NCBI GenBank assembly: GCA_025769875.1
Contig: JAGFNK010001036.1
Span: 1-15,965 of the forward strand
Origin: Russula earlei
Lineage: Eukaryota; Basidiomycota; Agaricomycetes; Russulales; Russulaceae
Direction: 5' to 3'
Length of the DNA stretch: 15,965 nucleotides
Positions 7,725 through 15,965 of the stretch are shown one piece after another. A program made the translations under genes and the position numbers. The notes beneath the pieces were generated by a model that saw nothing but the letters and a program-made list of their open reading frames with translations, was not told the origin of the DNA and ran no database searches. The first letter of the stretch is position 1. Every line of letters begins with the position of its first letter.

Positions 7725-8109
7725 TGTTGCGCAGCATAGAGTGCAGCTAACAGGCCAAGCAACCCACCTTAGAGGTTGTGCTAATGCTCAAGTGATATTG
7801 GGGTGTAGAGCGATATGTATACTTGTCTACATGTATGGTATTTATACCTCTATGACCCAGGGCTGTTCCTAAGTCCAAAAGAGGTGACTACAGGTGTCCA
7901 CTATATCGCTCATTGAGTGACGCGTGATGTGGAAACGTTCTAGACGCAGCATAAGGCTGCATCTTGTGATAGATAGCGTAGTATGCGTAACCCTATTGCC
8001 ATAAGCGCATATACTAAAGTTCTGTCTAACATGTAACATCTATGAGCGGATCTTGAACCTTGTATGAAGGTCTTTGCCTTCTTTGATCCGTTCAGGTTCC
8101 GGTTCAACA
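7725..8109 (-). repeat. 3' LTR of the copia element
   Basis: On the minus strand TGTTGAACC starts at 8109 and GCGCAACA ends at 7725, preceded by the polypurine tract. It differs from the 5' LTR at 11 places, eight of them transitions, all at positions explained by a former CpG. Confidence 0.97.
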
Positions 8110-8120
8110 CTCCCCCTTGC
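8110..8120 (-). other. Polypurine tract of the copia element
   Basis: Minus strand GCAAGGGGGAG directly abuts the TGTTGAACC of the 3' LTR. This is where plus-strand DNA synthesis is primed in LTR elements. Confidence 0.9.
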
Positions 8121-8158
8121 TAAGTGCATCGGTAGATGCTGTGAGCATTTTCTCACAT

Positions 8159-9263
8159 TCAGGGGTAGAACATTAGTCCTAGTTGTTCCCTGAATTTGAG
8201 GAACTTGACGCGACCAAGGTTCTTGGTGAACATGTCGGCTGGGTTGTTAGCCCCTTCAATAAAGAATAGCTCCACCTGTTTGTTTTGTATGACTTCACTG
8301 AATGAAGTGATAGCGCAAATCAATATGTTTGATGCGCTTTTCTTGCACAGGGTTGGAGGCTAAGAATATTGAGCCTTGGTTATCACCGAACAATGGGATG
8401 GGAGCAAGATTGATGCCAAGTTCTGTTAGTAAGGATTTAATCCAAACTAACTGTCTGCTCATGTCAGAGAGCGACATATACTCAGCTTCAGTGGAGGAGA
8501 GCATGACTGTTTTCTGCGCTTGTGAGTTCCACGAAAATATTGCTCCAGCCAGGTTCACCATATAGCCTGTAGTGGACTTCCGATTAGTCGGATCAGAAGC
8601 CCAGTCAGAGTCAGCATATGCCATCAAACCGCCATTAGATGGTCCATCATAGACCAAGGCATAATTGGCGGTTCCCAAGAGGTATCGGCAAATATAGAAT
8701 GCATGATTTAAATGATCCTCTGAGGGATTGGCAGCATGTTGCGACAACTTTGTGACAGCAAAGGCTATGTCTGGACGCGTTCCAAGCATTATGTATAGGA
8801 GTGATCCTATAACTTGCTGGAATTTTGACCGCAAGGCTGGGTCAGCAGTGGAAGTGTTGGGAGAGGGGTGATAGCCCTCTGGTAGCGGAGTAGGAGCAGG
8901 GTTTGCGTTAAGCAAGTCAAAACGCTGCAGCACTTTCCTTAGATACTCAGTCTGGTCCAGATGTATTTGGCCAGACTTGCGTATGATGCGCATGCATAGA
9001 AATTCTTGGGCATCGCCCAGATCTCGACATTCCCAGAGCTTCATGAAGCGCTCCTTTGTTTTATTGATTTGTTTTTTGTCTGCTCCAAAGAAGAGCACAT
9101 CATCAACATAGACGATGGCTATGATGCTCTTGTCTTTACTAACAAAGAGCCCAGAGTCAGACATAAGGCGAATAAGGCCGAGCGAGGCCATGGACTTGTC
9201 AAGGGCTTTCCACCATGCAAGTGCCGCTTGCTTGAGTCCATATATTGCGCGTTTAAGGCGCAT
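8159..9263 (-). pseudogene. Copia reverse transcriptase (C-terminal part) and RNase H
   Basis: A 322-codon frame runs from 9263 to 8295. YVDD, the RT active site, is at residues 52-55. RNase H follows: ADSDW (Asp218, Asp220), SSTEAEY (Glu259) and FGDNQG (Asp294), the usual acidic residues. The frame stops right after RYHFIQ, but in another frame the family's C-terminal tail continues (residues such as NPADMFTKNL and KFREQLGLMF) to a TGA at 8161-8159. A frameshift near 8300 thus removes about the last 45 residues. Function was cDNA synthesis in the virus-like particle. It is joined upstream to a frame-shifted RT N-terminus. Confidence 0.93.
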
Positions 9264-9714
9264 GACTTTACTGCTCTTGGCCTTTTATTTTGAAGCCCTC
9301 AGGGCTGCTCCATATAGAGCTCTTCATCGAGCTCACCATAGAGAAAGGCAGTCTTGACGTCTAGTCCGCTAATGTGCCAGTTTTTGAGCGCTGCGAGCGC
9401 AATCATCAGGCGGACTGTCTCAAACCTGTACCATGGGTGAGAATATTTTCGTCATAGTCAATGCCTTCTACTTGGGAGAAGCCTTTGGCGACTAGTCTGG
9501 CTTTTTTACGACCATCAGACTTAAGGTCGAATACCCATCTATTTTTAATTATTTTGCGATCCTTGGGAGGATCGAACTAGTTTGAAGACTTTGCATCTGC
9601 AGAGGGATTCCAACTCCTCACGACAAGCATCTTTCCACTCCTTTTGGAGTTCACTTGGCATTCGCAGAATGTCCCTAAAGGTCCATTCGCGAATCTTTCG
9701 CAGTATCAGGGTGC
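9264..9714 (-). pseudogene. Copia reverse transcriptase, N-terminal part, multiply frameshifted
   Basis: No single long frame covers this part, but minus-strand reading in alternating frames recovers RVT_2 segments in order: EWKDACREELESL, then KNRWVFDLKSDG and [19 protein letters not shown], then [19 protein letters not shown], then [21 protein letters not shown]. Breaks lie near 9580 (before KNRWVF), near 9440 (in the usual ENFSPV region) and near 9290 (an extra base after the EQP codons gives TGA). The catalytic Asp of LDVKTAF is present. Its place between the integrase linker and the YVDD part is that of an ordinary copia pol. Confidence 0.88.
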
Positions 9715-10221
9715 TTATGAACTTAGTGGAACTGCTTGGGCGAGCAGATAGTTCAGAAATTTGACTCCCCCTTCCCTTGCTAGATGTAGAATGTCTTCTA
9801 CCTCATCCTCAGAGGCTTGTGGCGGTTGATTGTCAAGGACGACAGGAGGGTAAGGGCCTGGTACGGCCAATCCTGACATACTACCCTCACCGGAGCTACC
9901 GGGTTGGTTTTCTGTCATTGTTCTCCATGTGCGTGTGCGCCGAACGTCTTTTTCCACTTCTGTGGGGTGTCTGCGTTCACCATAGACGTTGCCAGGATGG
10001 GTAGGTACTTTCCTCAACCACTGAGACCTTCGAAGAGGTACAGGTTCTTCAACAGGAGGAGGGGACGGTGTAGGAGGGACGGGCGTTTGCTCGCGTTCCT
10101 CTTCTTCTGGCGCCTGTATAGGCTGCTCATCATCCTCACTTTTGAATTGTAGGGAATGGGTCGTCAACACCAGGAATGGTGTCTTCGACAGGTTGTTGCG
10201 GTAGTTCCTCACGCGGTTCAT
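9715..10221 (-). pseudogene. Copia integrase-RT linker region
   Basis: A 168-codon frame whose middle and end belong to pol: an acidic and proline-rich stretch (EEEEREQTPVPPTPSPPP), then RRSQWLRKVPTHPGN and YGERRHP, the conserved motif that follows integrase in copia polyproteins, then an ILHLAREGGVKFLNYLLAQ segment before RT. The first ~35 residues look out of frame: between about 10235 and 10145 another frame reads more like pol (LRINEPREELP). This suggests compensating frameshifts at both ends of that stretch. Confidence 0.8.
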
Positions 10222-11138
10222 TAATCCGCAGTGGTACCTTTAGTGCGCGCTTTGTCGCATTTGGGGTACAGGGTCTCATCGTACAGGGCGGTAGCATTTG
10301 TGTAAAGCATATTATTAGGGAGCCTCATGAAGAGTGAGGCTTTGATCCCCTCAGTGTGACCAAGGTAGATCATTAGCTCGCTTTTAGGCGAAAGCTTATT
10401 GACTCGACGCTTTTCTGGTATGTGCACATATGCACCGCAACCAAATACTCTGAGGTGTGAGATATCAGGGACCTCGTTCTTTAGGACTTCGTAGGGTGTA
10501 CGCCATTGAAGGCATCTGGCAGGTGTCCTATTGTAACAGTGTGTCCCATGATTCACTGCAAATTCCCACCAGGAGGGAGGTAGACAAGCTTCAAGGCGCA
10601 TTGCCTGAGCTTTGTCCATTACAGTGCGCATAAAGCGCTCTGCGCGTCCATTCTGTTGTGGAGTGTATGGGGCGCTTTGCAGGATTTTAATTCCTTCGTC
10701 CTTTAGGACGTTATCAAAGGCCTCGGACTTGTACTCTCCACCAGCATCGGACATCCACTCTTTGATTCCTGCTTTGTATTGGTTTTTGACCATAGCAAGG
10801 AATTGCTTGACGGCCATTATGGTCGACTTTTTATTTTTTAGGAGTGTGATCCATGCATAGGAGGAATAATCGTCAATGAAGCTGACGAAATATTCGTACT
10901 TATGATACGACTTCACAGGGAAACTCTTAAGGTCCGAGTGAATACGCTCGAACGGTGCGGAAGCACGAGTTTCAGAAGGGGGGTGCGCAGATGCAGGCAT
11001 CTTGCCTTGCGCGCAGCCAGGACATACCGGCTGTTCCTGAGGGATTTTCAGGTCTTCAGGGAGACCCTTGGTATGTGTCTTTGCACGTGTTACTGACATC
11101 CTTAGATGGGTGGCCAAGGCGTCGGTGAATGACATCAT
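10221..11138 (-). pseudogene. Copia integrase core, frame-shifted piece of pol
   Basis: A 305-codon frame. CPGC (Cys39, Cys42) completes the zinc-binding domain whose two His lie in the preceding frame. The catalytic triad is present: Asp69 (HSDLK), Asp131 (MSDAGGEY) and Glu167 (NGRAERF), with 35 residues between the last two, i.e. D,D(35)E. SWWEFAVNHGTHCYNRTP and HLRVFGCGAYV are typical of the copia integrase C-terminal half. The first ~14 residues are out-of-frame leader. The frame ends with a stop at 10221, where a shift leads into the linker. Catalytic residues are intact, but the polyprotein is broken on both sides. Confidence 0.93.
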
Positions 11139-11928
11139 AATCTACCGCGTAGATAAGAGAATGCGCTTGCGCGCTTTCAATTGAGGCGTCTAACCAATAC
11201 GTGGTTTGACCCGGGAATAAGGGGTAAGAGGACAGGATTATACGTCCGTCCTCTCGTAGGGAAATATGATTTCTATTCCCTAATGCATGCATCCCTTGTT
11301 GTAAAAACTCCCCCATAGATAATATCCGAGTGTTAATTTTCGGAATATAGAGAACAGGAGAAATGCGCGTGACAACCGTTTTAGAGTTGACAGTGTGCCG
11401 AAGCAACACAGCGCCTTTGCCTTCCACATATATAGTGTTATCGGCAGTTTTAACAGGGGATCTTTCGTGCGGCAAAGCCGGCGTATACTCTATAAAGTCT
11501 TTTATTTCGAAGGTGAAGTGTGCAGACGCGCCAGAGTCTAGGAGCCATAAGGATCCCATTTTACTCAAGTCGTGCTTTCCTCTACATCTCGAACAATTGG
11601 TGTTACATTCACTATGCAGGGAACTACTTCCTGCGCTAATTTGTACATTGTGTGATACAAGCGAACACTTATTAGACATATCTAGCCCGCTTAGGGGCTG
11701 GGGAGATGCTAAAAGGTTCTTTAGCGAGTGAAAAGAGAGAGGGAGGCACATGCACGCTTCGTTATCTTCGGGGTCGCTGCCCCAATCAAGCGCTCCATCC
11801 GACGGAGTCGGAGCACGCTCAGGGGTGGCAGCACCTTCTGGGATACCGTCATATATGTCGAATAAATCCGACGTGTTTGTTTGCGCGAAGTCGCCATCGT
11901 CCTGGTCCATAGGCTCAGGAATGGGCAA
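11056..11928 (-). pseudogene. Copia protease and start of integrase
   Basis: A 290-codon frame. An acidic linker (residues 1-60) leads to WLLDSGASAHFT, the retroviral-type aspartic protease site (DSGAS at 131-135). Then comes YDVIHRRLGHPS (His268, His273), the HH half of the integrase zinc finger. The matching CC half is in the next frame, so a frameshift lies near 11100. CSRCRGKHD at about 112-120 may be a zinc-knuckle remnant. The frame is open upstream to about 11980, where it meets the gag end in another frame. Confidence 0.9.
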
Positions 11929-12086
11929 CGGTAATTTGACTGCACTTGACGAGGCAGCAGGATTGAGTCGAGATCCGCTGCTCGAGGGTCTTGACTGTCT
12001 GTATAGTGGGAGTTACCCCAAGATCGTCAGCAAGATCAAGCGCTTTGTTTAAGGCCTTGTAAGGGCCGTGAGTGCGTTTGCGAGGG

Positions 12087-13031
12087 TCAGTCGCAGTTGG
12101 GACGGTACAGTTGTTGGATCCCCGAAGGACCCAGATGGGCGATAGTGGTAATGGTCGGGAGTGGGAGTGCAGCAATGTCCGCAATATGAGAATGTCCAGG
12201 GACCATGGCTGTGATCAGGCCTTCTCCTTGCCTTTCCCTTTTCCTTTTCCGCCTGCGCTTACCGCACTGGCGCTTGTCCTTATCTTCATCGCGCTTGGGC
12301 TTATTGCCCTGCTGCTGATTGGAGAAGGAAGGGTCACCATGCTTGCGCTTGACAGCTGAAAGCTTCTGCATGCTGTGCTTCTTGCCTGTTCCACGATTGA
12401 TCTCAGTTTGATATTGAGAGACGATAGCCTCTCGGACGTCCTTAGCGTTAAGGTCGGCCAGTTCATAGTTCTGAGTAACAATGTGGACAAGCATTTCCCA
12501 TTTCTGGGGAATGGCTGGCAAGTATGATGAGCTCCTGCAGGGTGTCAGGGATGGGAAGGGAGGAGGCGGTGAGATGCTGGAATGCAGCATGTATCCAATC
12601 TATTTGTGGGCCAGGATGTTGGCTCGGGTTAATGCGAATGGAGATGGCTTCTTTAAAGTCCTTATAGATGCTAACTGTTGTCGCCATGCCATAAAGGGTT
12701 TCAAGGTGATTCCAGATAGTTTCAGCGCTATCCAAGGATCGTAAGATCCTTGCTGGATCGCGATGCTAGATCTAAGGACCATATGACCGACTGCCATATC
12801 ATTTCCTTTGTTCCATTCTCTCAGGGCTACAATTGCGGCAGCCTGGGCAGCAATCTCTTCAGCAAGAGGTGCCTGAGGAAGTCCAGGAAGGACTGGCATG
12901 TCAAATGTGCCATTGCAATAACCCCATAGTCCAACGGACATGAGGTAGGCTTTCATAGCCTTTGACCAAATACCATAGTTTGCGCCATCAAGGATGGGGA
13001 CAACAGGGGCAGAGGGTTGAGACGACGACAT
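12087..13031 (-). pseudogene. Copia gag, broken by frameshifts
   Basis: Starts at an ATG (13031) about 150 bases from the primer site. Residues 12-43 (PILDGANYGIWSKAMKAYL, LWGYCNGTF) are the N-terminal motif of copia Gag. Near 12745 the gag reading moves to another frame (LDSAETIWNHLETLYG, 12735-12463). Near 12510 it moves again (QKWEMLVHIVTQNYELADL, to about 12200), ending in a Lys/Arg-rich nucleocapsid-like tail (GKRRRKRKRERQG). A later piece in a third frame (about 12110-11980, KALNKALDLADDLGVTP) links to protease. Gag would form the particle; this copy cannot. Confidence 0.88.
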
Positions 13032-13180
13032 TGTAGCTGTTAGAAGAGGGCTTAGAGGTTGTCAGTAAGAGTATTTGTATTCAAACAAGCCGACATAGTC
13101 TCCCCATAGGGTAGACTAGCTCGCCGCAGCATGCAGGCTTCAGGGATGCTTCGCCATCGTTGCAGCCGATGAAGGCGCAT

Positions 13181-13200
13181 GGCTTGCAGGGCCCATAACC
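13181..13200 (-). other. Primer-binding site matching the initiator tRNA anticodon arm
   Basis: The minus strand starts directly after the 5' LTR with GGTTATGGGCCCTGCAAGCC. Its complement, GGGCCCATAACC with a GC-rich lead, is the anticodon stem-loop of initiator methionine tRNA (CAT anticodon), not a tRNA 3' CCA end. This is the half-tRNA priming mode known for Drosophila copia and yeast Ty5. The match to this organism's own tRNA is inferred. Confidence 0.75.
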
Positions 13201-13585
13201 TGTTGCGCAGCATAGAGCGCAGCTAACAGGCCAAGCAACCCACCTTAGAGGTTGTGCTAATGCTCAAGTGATATTGGGGTGTAGAGCAATATGTATACTC
13301 GTCTACAAGTATGGTATTTATACCTCTATGACCCAGGGCTGTTCCTAAGTCCAAAAGAGGTGACTACAGGTGTCCACTATATCGCGCATTCAGTGACGCG
13401 TGATGTGGAAACGTTCTAGATGCAGCATAAGGCTGCATCTTGTGATAGATAGCGTAGTATGCGTAACCCTATTGCCATAAGCGCATATACTAAAGTTCTG
13501 TCTAACACATAACATCTATGAGCGGATCTTGAACCTTGTATGAAGGTCTTCGCCTTCTTTGATCCGTTCGGGTTCCGGTTCAACA
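13201..13585 (-). repeat. 5' LTR of the copia element
   Basis: On the minus strand TGTTGAACC starts at 13585 and GCGCAACA ends at 13201. TATA box GGTATAAATACC at 13313-13324, itself a palindrome. Its length equals that of the 3' LTR and of the solo copy. Confidence 0.97.
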
Positions 13586-13761
13586 CCTTCACCTTTGCCT
13601 CTTGCAACACATACCAGTCCCCATCTGGTACCTCCTTGTTATTTGGCTTGTCCTCTTGTTCAACACATTATACACTGCCTACCATTTGTTCCAACCCTTG
13701 CCCACCTGCTCCTGAGTCCTAGTGATCAGCAGTACATGTCTTGACATCTTTGTTATCAAAC

Positions 13762-13913
13762 TCTTCATGGTGTTCTTCTATTTTTTCCTCATTAATGTCT
13801 TTTACAAGGTGTGGCAGTGAGATGGCCGTTGGCAGACAAGAGATGGCAGCATGGTTGGGAAGCAGGAGTGTGGGCAGAAAGCAAGAGTTTGTAGCCATAA
13901 GCATAGGGGACAT
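13762..13913 (-). pseudogene. Short coding-like segment, copy 1 of 2
   Basis: A minus-strand frame (13913-13719) encodes a segment with LPTLLLPNHAAIS, SLPHLVKDINEEKIEEH and an acidic end. A diverged copy at 15063-15232 keeps the frame over about 55 codons with roughly 60-65% identical residues by eye. That pattern fits two copies of a once-coding sequence on the minus strand better than a simple DNA repeat. I do not recognise the family. The frame runs straight into the X-3 LTR end, so it may have been cut by that insertion. Confidence 0.4.
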
Positions 13914-13916
13914 GAC

Positions 13917-14485
13917 TGGTGCTAGAGCAGCTGGGGAGGTGGCTGGTGATACAGCTAGTGCTTTCAGGTCAGGTCACATTGACTGCAAAAAACTGCTTGA
14001 CTGAACCTGACCTGACTGATCATGAGTGAACTTTCCATCAAGGTCAAACTGGATTGTAGAATGTCCAGTCACAGTCACATCAACTTTCAAGACTGATAAA
14101 AACTGGTCAAGACTGGTGTGCCTGGTGTGCCTGGTGTGCCTGGGATTTCTGTCAAGATTTCATGGGTTTGAGGATTATGGTCATAACTAGTCATAAGTAA
14201 AGCATGACTGGGAACATGTGTGTGAGATTGTAAGGCTGGTTACCTGACCCTGTACCTAGTGAGTACCCAAGGAGAGAGAAAGCTCCCATGAGAAGTTGGA
14301 CACAGGCACAGAGAGGAGTTCTCAAGCCAGTCAGAGAAGGGGACACCAAAGCTTGCTTGTCATTCCAGAGGGTAAGTAGAGAAATTAAGTACAGAATACA
14401 GGGGAGTACAAAGGAAAATAGGAGATTGAAAAACAAGGGAGCATAAAGATTGTCTATGCTGCACACAGAAAAAAAAATGCACATC
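13917..14485. other. No gene recognised
   Basis: Holds an imperfect inverted repeat (TCAGGTCAGG near 13965 and CCTGACCTGA near 14007), three tandem copies of CTGGTGTGC at 14113-14139, and scattered GACTGG/TCAAGACTGG repeats. Open frames here are short and without motifs. Confidence 0.4.
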
Positions 14486-14742
14486 TCAATGCATGAAAAT
14501 TGTGCATGTGGGAAAAGATGCATTGCATGCCATCAGGGTTTCAGACCTGACACCTCCTAGGGGGTTGAAATTTTGACCATCCTCAGTCAAACCTTCTTGA
14601 GTGAGCTTCAGCCTTGTGCCGTGGCCTTTTTGCCATGCCAGAGTAGTGGGTGTGTTGTGGTGAAGCAGCAAGGTGGCATGGCATGCTTGCGGCATGTTGA
14701 ATGTGTTGTTGTGCCTCATGGTGTTGCCAAGTGTTGGCTGCA

Positions 14743-14766
14743 TTGTTGTTGTTGCTGCTGCTGTTG
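14743..14766. repeat. TTG/CTG trinucleotide microsatellite
   Basis: Four TTG units followed by three CTG units and a final TTG. On the minus strand in one frame it reads as a run of eight glutamines. Confidence 0.85.
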
Positions 14767-15062
14767 ATGCAGAGGTGGTGGCAGTGGCAAGGGCAAGGGT
14801 GGTGGTGAGAGAGGGTGGTGGCACATGGGGTGGCTTGCATGGGGGTGGTGTTTGTTGTCTTGTGGTGGCAGTGGCAAGGTTGTCTCCACTGCAGGTGGTG
14901 GCAGCAGACATGGGTGGTGATGCGTGAGTGGATGGGGAGGTGATGTGGGAGGTGGTGTGTGGTGTGATGTTGGCATTGGCAGTGGCTTCTCCTGTGTGAT
15001 GGTGGGGTTTGATCATTCTGTGGGGTGGTGTTGTGGCATATGCTTCTGAGGTGGCAGCGTGC

Positions 15063-15232
15063 TCTTCATTTTCCAGTTATCTGTGTGTTCTTTCTCTATT
15101 TGTTCCTTGTTAACATCTTTTACAAGGTGTGGCAGCGAGACAGTGGTTGGCAGATATGAGATGGCAGTGTGGTCAGGAAGCAGGGGTGTGGGCAGCAAGT
15201 GCAAGTTCGTAGGCATAAGCATAGGGGTGATG
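15063..15232 (-). pseudogene. Short coding-like segment, copy 2 of 2
   Basis: Diverged copy of 13762-13913 in the same orientation. The minus strand encodes TPMLMPTN, LLPTPLLPDHTAIS and SLPHLVKDVNKEQIEKEH inside the 207-codon frame. Differences from copy 1 keep the frame and often the residue type (I/V, E/K, K/Q). Confidence 0.4.
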
Positions 15233-15808
15233 GCAGAGACAGATGGAGCAGGGGCAACAACAGAGGGTGCAGCAGTTGACAGAGAGGGAATGGCAGTGGG
15301 CAATGCAGGCATTGGTGTGGTGTGACTGAGGCTGTGACAGTGATGATGGTGGGCAAAGCAGGGGCTGTGATGACGGCGGACAAGGTGAAGATGGCAATCA
15401 TGTGTGGAGCTGAGGCAATGGCTGTGACAGGTGACACTGAGGGTGTGGGAGCTGGCAGGGCAGAGATGGGGGGGTGTAGAGGTGGTGGTGGATGTGGCAG
15501 AGAAGGCTGGGGCATGTACGGATGCAGGAATGGATGCAACTGGGAATGAGACAGCTGTGGTTGGCAAAATGGGATCAATGACAGCAGGTGGGATGAAGGT
15601 GAAGGTGACTGGAGGAGGGGCATGAGTGGGCAACATGGAGGTGATGGTGGTATGTTATTGGAGGCAGAGGAGAGGGAGTGTGTGTCGAAGGTGAGAGGCG
15701 GAGAGCATGGAGGCATTTGCATGTGTGATGGGGTGGTGGGAGAGAGGGAGTTGTGGGGCATGCATGTCAGGTGTTCGGTGGCTGGCCAGTTTCTTGCAGC
15801 AGAAGGGA

Positions 15809-15965
15809 TGTTACACCATTTCCCTTTTATGTTTACTTCTTACCTCTTGCTATGGACTGCTTGCTTGCGTACGTCCCTTTACTTACTGGTCTCGTGATCT
15901 CTTATGTCTTGTGATCCCTTCGGTGTTATCATGTGATCCATACACGTCCAGGTAACACTGGATTG
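15809..15965 (+). repeat. LTR of family W (right copy, cut by window edge)
   Basis: Opens TGTTACACC at 15809 and matches the reverse complement of 729-885 over its whole visible length with about a dozen differences. It is inverted relative to the left W copy. The five bases before it are AGGGA. The promoter, 3' end and TSD lie outside the window. Confidence 0.85.

Larger units (their letters stand above)
7725..13585 (-). mobile_element. Complete Ty1/copia retrotransposon, coding decayed (5,861 bp)
   Basis: The element is bounded by two 385-bp LTRs and a perfect TSD, CCTTC (7720-7724 and 13586-13590), inside X-3. Minus-strand order: 5' LTR, primer site, gag, protease, integrase, reverse transcriptase, RNase H, polypurine tract, 3' LTR. 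Integrase before RT is the diagnostic copia (Pseudoviridae) order. Gag and pol are spread over several frames, with at least eight breaks visible, so no full polyprotein can be made. The two LTRs differ at 11 of 385 sites (about 97% identity), so the insertion is not very recent. Confidence 0.97.
2870..13746 (+). repeat. Old X LTR (X-3) in pieces, host of the nested stack
   Basis: Plus-strand X LTR opening TGTTATGAACC at 2870 and closing GTCTTGACA at 13746. Its pieces are 2870-3047, 6311-6746, 7268-7269, 7660-7724 and 13591-13746, together about 837 bp against 828-829 for X-1 and X-2, and they join in order when the insertions are removed. Its TATA box is at 6643-6649 (agtatataag). It is clearly more diverged from X-1 and X-2 than those are from each other, as expected for the oldest layer. 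Flanking 5-mers (GCTAC and TCTTT) do not match, so its own TSD is missing or it was part of a larger element. Confidence 0.85.
14486..15636 (-). pseudogene. Pro/His/Ser/Thr-rich open frames, doubtful coding
   Basis: Two minus-strand frames, 15636-15013 (207 codons) and 15016-14486 (176 codons), overlap by an ATGA. They are dominated by Pro, His, Thr, Ser and Ala. The plus strand here is G/T-rich, full of GGTGG and GGTGTGG, so the minus strand has few A bases and few stops in any frame. A third overlapping frame (15761-15120) is also open. Openness is therefore weak evidence of coding. The one segment with ordinary composition is the LPHLVKDVNKEQIEKEH part, shared with the copy at 13762-13913. 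It may be a decayed low-complexity protein gene or transposon part; I cannot name it. Confidence 0.3.

Noticed and set aside
14113..14139. Three CTGGTGTGC units as a CRISPR-like or functional array
   Set aside because: Three contiguous 9-mers with no spacers; an ordinary short tandem repeat.
15120..15761. 213-codon Pro/Leu/His-rich frame as a protein gene
   Set aside because: Several overlapping frames on this C-rich, A-poor strand are open at once, which is expected from composition alone.
729..15965. Window-long terminal inverted repeats as the ends of one giant DNA transposon
   Set aside because: The inverted match (729-885 with 15809-15965) starts precisely at TGTTACACC, the left copy goes on into a TATA-bearing LTR, and the contents between are independently explained LTR insertions. 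Two opposite W LTRs are simpler.

Overview
The window is repeat-dense eukaryotic DNA, almost certainly fungal. A basidiomycete (Agaricomycete) is my best guess, from the style of the Ty1/copia proteins and the many short LTRs beginning TGT and ending ACA. I see no convincing host gene, rRNA, tRNA or CRISPR. Nearly everything is LTR retrotransposon material, and most of it can be resolved into a nested stack using boundary motifs and 5-bp target-site duplications (TSDs).

Family names used here are local labels. X is an ~829-bp LTR, Y a ~963-bp LTR, Z a 487-bp LTR, V a 516-bp LTR, W a partly seen LTR, and C the 385-bp LTR of a Ty1/copia element. Left to right: 1-258 is unassigned. A W LTR on the minus strand starts at 885. 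An unusual 307-codon open frame without any ATG lies at 906-1829 (minus). A full-length X LTR (X-1, minus) covers 1876-2703, followed by a 166-bp spacer.

From 2870 to 13746 lies a single old X LTR (X-3, plus strand), about 837 bp when its pieces are summed, split by four insertions. These are (a) a Y LTR (Y-B, 3048-6305), itself split by a Z solo LTR, an X solo LTR (X-2) and another Y solo LTR (Y-A); (b) a V LTR, 6747-7262; (c) a solo C LTR on the plus strand, 7270-7654; (d) a complete Ty1/copia element on the minus strand, 7725-13585. Family X was therefore active both before and after Y, and Y jumped into itself.

The copia element has two 385-bp LTRs, a CCTTC TSD, a polypurine tract and a primer site that matches the anticodon arm of initiator methionine tRNA (half-tRNA priming). 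Its gag and pol carry many frameshifts, so it is dead for protein. The LTR pair differs at 11 positions, and all eight transitions fit decay of CpG sites, as expected for a cytosine-methylated repeat.

From 13747 to 15808 is G/T-rich low-complexity DNA holding two diverged copies of a short minus-strand coding-like segment. At 15809 a second W LTR starts on the plus strand and runs off the window, inverted relative to the one at the left.

I did not find a clear new multi-gene system. The most notable points are the fully resolvable insertion stratigraphy, the ATG-less 307-codon frame, the CpG-decay signature, the half-tRNA primer site and the palindromic promoter modules of the LTRs.
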